Shown one piece after another: positions 6,944 through 8,295 of a stretch of DNA of 8,295 nucleotides; within the stretch, counting starts at the first letter, position 1, and each line of letters begins with the position of its first letter. Under the pieces are notes generated by a model. That model saw only the letters and a list, made by a program, of their open reading frames with translations, had not been told where the DNA came from and made no database searches. The stretch comes from an uncultured Collinsella sp. (GTDB lineage: Bacteria; Actinomycetota; Coriobacteriia; Coriobacteriales; Coriobacteriaceae), in the NCBI GenBank assembly GCA_900549455.1, contig UROM01000076.1, positions 1-8,295 of the forward strand, read 5' to 3'. The position numbers and the translations under genes were made by a program.

Positions 6944-7225
6944 TTAGGCTTCAGCAACCTTATGGCCGAGCGCCTTCTCGTAACGGGCCTCGTCGTAGGA
7001 GATATCGCCGTCGACGATCTCGTCCATAGCCATCGAGATGGTATCGGCACCGGAGAGCGCGATGGTGATGTCGTCGACATCCTGGACGGCAAGCACGCGG
7101 TTATGCTGGCCGCGCAGCATGCTATTGATGTCGCAGGCACGCTTAGAGGCAAGCGAAGCGAGCAGGAAGCGGTTGTGATCGGTCTTCTCCAGAAGATCGT
7201 CAATGCAAGGCTTTACAACGGACAC
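6944..7225 (-). CDS. rpoZ: RNA polymerase omega subunit
   Basis: Omega helps fold and assemble the beta' subunit of RNA polymerase. The 93-residue product carries the family core NRFLLASLASKRACDINSML (18-37), matching the conserved RY/RF-x-L-V-x-x-A-S-K-R-A pattern. A region that aligns less obviously follows, ending ISYDEARYEKALGHKVAEA, close to the C-terminus of actinobacterial omegas. Start is GTG at 7223-7225, with AAAGGA about 10 nt upstream, inside the end of gmk. The gap from the gmk stop is only 5 bp, and the TAA stop directly touches the thiI ATG. The order mihF-gmk-rpoZ matches the actinobacterial arrangement known from Mycobacterium, but here thiI follows where coaBC often does in other actinobacteria. 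Confidence 0.93.
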   Translation of the reverse strand: MSVVKPCIDDLLEKTDHNRFLLASLASKRACDINSMLRGQHNRVLAVQDVDDITIALSGADTISMAMDEIVDGDISYDEARYEKALGHKVAEA

Positions 7226-7230
7226 GGACC

Positions 7231-7800
7231 TCAGATCCTTTCATGCATATCGAAAACGCGAACGAGCTCGTCGGTCGCGCGGTCGAGATCGTCATTCACC
7301 ACGACGTCGTCGTAGCGGTCGGCAAGGGCAAGCTCATGGGCGGCGTTTGCCATACGCAGCTCAATCGTCTCGGGCGTTTCGGTACCGCGACCGACCAGAC
7401 GCTCGCGGAGCACCTCGAGCGAGGGCGGCTTGATAAAGATCAGCACGGCCTCGGGGAAACGCTCCTTAACCTGCAGGGCACCCTGGACATCGATCTCCAA
7501 GATGAGAGACGAACCAGAGGCGAGCTTGGACTGAACCTCGCTCACCAACGTGCCATAGCAGTTACCGTGGACCTCGGCCCACTCAACAAACTCACCGTTT
7601 GCCACGCGGCGGTCGAACTCCTCGCGCGTCAGGAAAAAGTAATTGACGCCATCGACCTCGCCTTTGCGTGGGGCTCGCGTGGTAGCCGAAACCGTCAGGC
7701 CCAAGTTAGAGCGACGCTCGCGCACACGAGTGACGAGCGTGCCCTTGCCCGCGCCTGACGGTCCAGAAATCACAAAGAGCTTTGAATCCTGAGCGCTCAC
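7231..7800 (-). CDS. gmk: Guanylate kinase
   Basis: Guanylate kinase converts GMP plus ATP to GDP plus ADP in the cytoplasm, feeding GTP, dGTP and (p)ppGpp pools. The 189-residue product has typical length. It starts with the P-loop ISGPSGAGKGT (11-21). The GMP-binding segment SATTRAPRKGEVDGVNYFF (38-56) and EWAEVHGNCYGT (73-84) follow, then LEIDVQGALQV (101-111) and the lid region ERLVGRGTETPETIELRM (133-150) with its catalytic arginines. The start codon is GTG (7798-7800), directly abutting the mihF TAA with no gap. No strong Shine-Dalgarno is seen at the right distance, so ribosomes probably reinitiate from mihF. A later start would come too close to the P-loop strand. The rpoZ start lies 5 bp beyond the gmk TGA. 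Confidence 0.97.
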   Translation of the reverse strand: MSAQDSKLFVISGPSGAGKGTLVTRVRERRSNLGLTVSATTRAPRKGEVDGVNYFFLTREEFDRRVANGEFVEWAEVHGNCYGTLVSEVQSKLASGSSLILEIDVQGALQVKERFPEAVLIFIKPPSLEVLRERLVGRGTETPETIELRMANAAHELALADRYDDVVVNDDLDRATDELVRVFDMHERI

Positions 7801-8109
7801 TTATTTGGTCAGCTGCTCGAGGAGCTGCTCGCGCTGACGGACGCCAAGGCCCTGGACGCGACGGGTAGCGGAGATGCCGAGCTCCTCCATGATCTTGGCG
7901 GCCTTGGCCTTGCCATAACCGGGGAGAGACTCGATGAGGGTGGAAACCTTCATGCGGGAAGCAATGGGGTCATCGGAGTTGAGCACGGACTCGAGGGACT
8001 TCTCGCCCTTCTTGATCTGCTCACGGAGCTCTGCGCGAGCGTGACGTGCGGCGGCAGCCTTCTCAAGAGCCTGCTTGCGCTGCTCATCGGTAAGCTGAGG
8101 GAGTGCCAT
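7801..8109 (-). CDS. mihF: Integration host factor, actinobacterial type (mIHF)
   Basis: mIHF is a small nucleoid-associated DNA-binding protein of Actinobacteria, unrelated in fold to the HU/IHF family of E. coli. It was first recognised as host factor for phage L5 integration and is essential in mycobacteria. The 102-residue product starts MALPQLTDEQRKQALEKAAA, a near-signature N-terminus. A long basic helix follows (about 8-35), then the S13-like helix-two-turn-helix region MKVSTLIESLPGYGKAKAAK (53-72) and the conserved end ISATRRVQGLGVRQREQLLEQ (79-99). ATG 8107-8109 is preceded 5 nt upstream by a perfect GGAGG (complement of 8115-8119). A TTG at 8121 would overlap that site and is rejected. 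It heads the operon with gmk, rpoZ and thiI, linking a chromatin protein with nucleotide supply and transcription. Confidence 0.94.
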   Translation of the reverse strand: MALPQLTDEQRKQALEKAAAARHARAELREQIKKGEKSLESVLNSDDPIASRMKVSTLIESLPGYGKAKAAKIMEELGISATRRVQGLGVRQREQLLEQLTK

Positions 8110-8117
8110 TCGTACCT

Positions 8118-8152
8118 CCAAATAGTTGGGTTATATCTGATTCAATATTTGG
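8118..8152 (-). repeat. Inverted repeat in the mihF leader, touching the Shine-Dalgarno
   Basis: Perfect 7-bp arms CCAAATA (complement of 8146-8152) and TATTTGG (complement of 8118-8124) are separated by 21 bases. The right arm runs into the GGAGG ribosome-binding site. The predicted transcription start falls within the left arm, so the repeat may act as a DNA site rather than as an RNA hairpin. Role unknown. Confidence 0.4.
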
Positions 8153-8153
8153 C

Positions 8154-8185
8154 ATTTTAGCACGTAAAACGTACAAAATGCTCAA
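8154..8185 (-). promoter_or_regulatory. Extended -10 promoter of the mihF operon
   Basis: On the minus strand TGC TAAAAT (complement of 8154-8162) is an extended -10 with five of six matches to TATAAT. A TTGAGC (complement of 8180-8185) lies 20 nt upstream, long for a -35 spacing. Transcription would start near 8147, about 38 nt before the ATG. A near-palindrome at 8160-8174 (arms GCACGT and ACGTAC) overlaps the TGN element and could be an operator. The remaining stretch to 8245 is AT-rich without a recognisable gene. Confidence 0.55.
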
Positions 8186-8245
8186 TCGCGGCTCCATAGG
8201 TTAGACGATACCCGCAAAAAGTGCAATATATCGCGCTAAAAGAAG

Positions 8246-8295
8246 CTGTCTCTTATACACATCTCCGAGCCCACGAGACTCCTGAGCAACTCGTA
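8246..8295 (+). other. Nextera Read 2 side adapter, i7 index and P7 start (library artefact)
   Basis: Positions 8246-8264 are the mosaic end CTGTCTCTTATACACATCT, 8265-8279 the adapter CCGAGCCCACGAGAC and 8280-8287 the 8-base index TCCTGAGC, which corresponds to Nextera i7 index N704. The last 8 bases AACTCGTA match the start of the P7 sequence ATCTCGTA except at 8289. Genomic sequence ends at 8245. Confidence 0.97.

Noticed and set aside
5834..7315. 493-codon open frame on the plus strand opposite thiI and rpoZ
   Set aside because: It is exactly antisense to well-supported genes, has low-complexity His/Arg/Gly-rich composition and resembles no known protein. It is a typical shadow frame of GC-rich coding DNA.
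1..8295. Perfect 19-bp terminal inverted repeats (10-28 and 8246-8264) resembling a Tn5-type composite transposon
   Set aside because: They are the mosaic ends of Nextera adapters, joined to adapter and index sequence. No transposase gene is present and the interior is core chromosome.

Overview
This window looks like one sequenced DNA molecule: 8217 bases of bacterial chromosome (29-8245) between two Illumina Nextera (Tn5 tagmentation) adapters. The 19-bp transposase mosaic end lies at 10-28 and, inverted, at 8246-8264, followed by P7-side adapter, an 8-base index and flow-cell sequence. Both edges are library ends, so the missing 3' half of lepA is not a biological truncation.

The DNA is GC-rich and every supported gene is on the minus strand. 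A mycobacterial-type integration host factor (mIHF) points to Actinobacteria, and mihF-gmk-rpoZ is a known actinobacterial arrangement. ThiI together with the comEA-comEC-holA-rpsT-lepA order makes a Coriobacteriia host likely, perhaps Collinsella or a relative. The genus is inferred and was not tested by any search.

Layout in the direction of transcription (high to low coordinates). (1) mihF, gmk, rpoZ and thiI form a compact operon behind an extended -10 promoter near 8154-8162. Two junctions have a stop codon directly touching the next start, and a hairpin terminator follows thiI (5656-5688). (2) After a 214-bp gap with a candidate promoter and operator come comEA and comEC (ATGA overlap), then holA 78 bp later. 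(3) rpsT has its own extended -10 promoter, a leader hairpin and a strong terminator (961-998). (4) lepA starts 24 bp beyond the terminator's T-run, has no clear Shine-Dalgarno, and has a -10-like box placed as for a leaderless mRNA. It runs off the insert after 302 codons.

Functionally the window combines nucleotide metabolism and transcription (gmk, rpoZ), nucleoid structure (mihF), tRNA/thiamine sulfur transfer (thiI), DNA uptake (comEA, comEC), replication (holA) and translation (rpsT, lepA). This is ordinary core chromosome. I see no prophage, insertion sequence, CRISPR array, tRNA, rRNA or defence system, and no new multi-gene system. The points worth a second look are the adapters and fine-scale regulatory structure.
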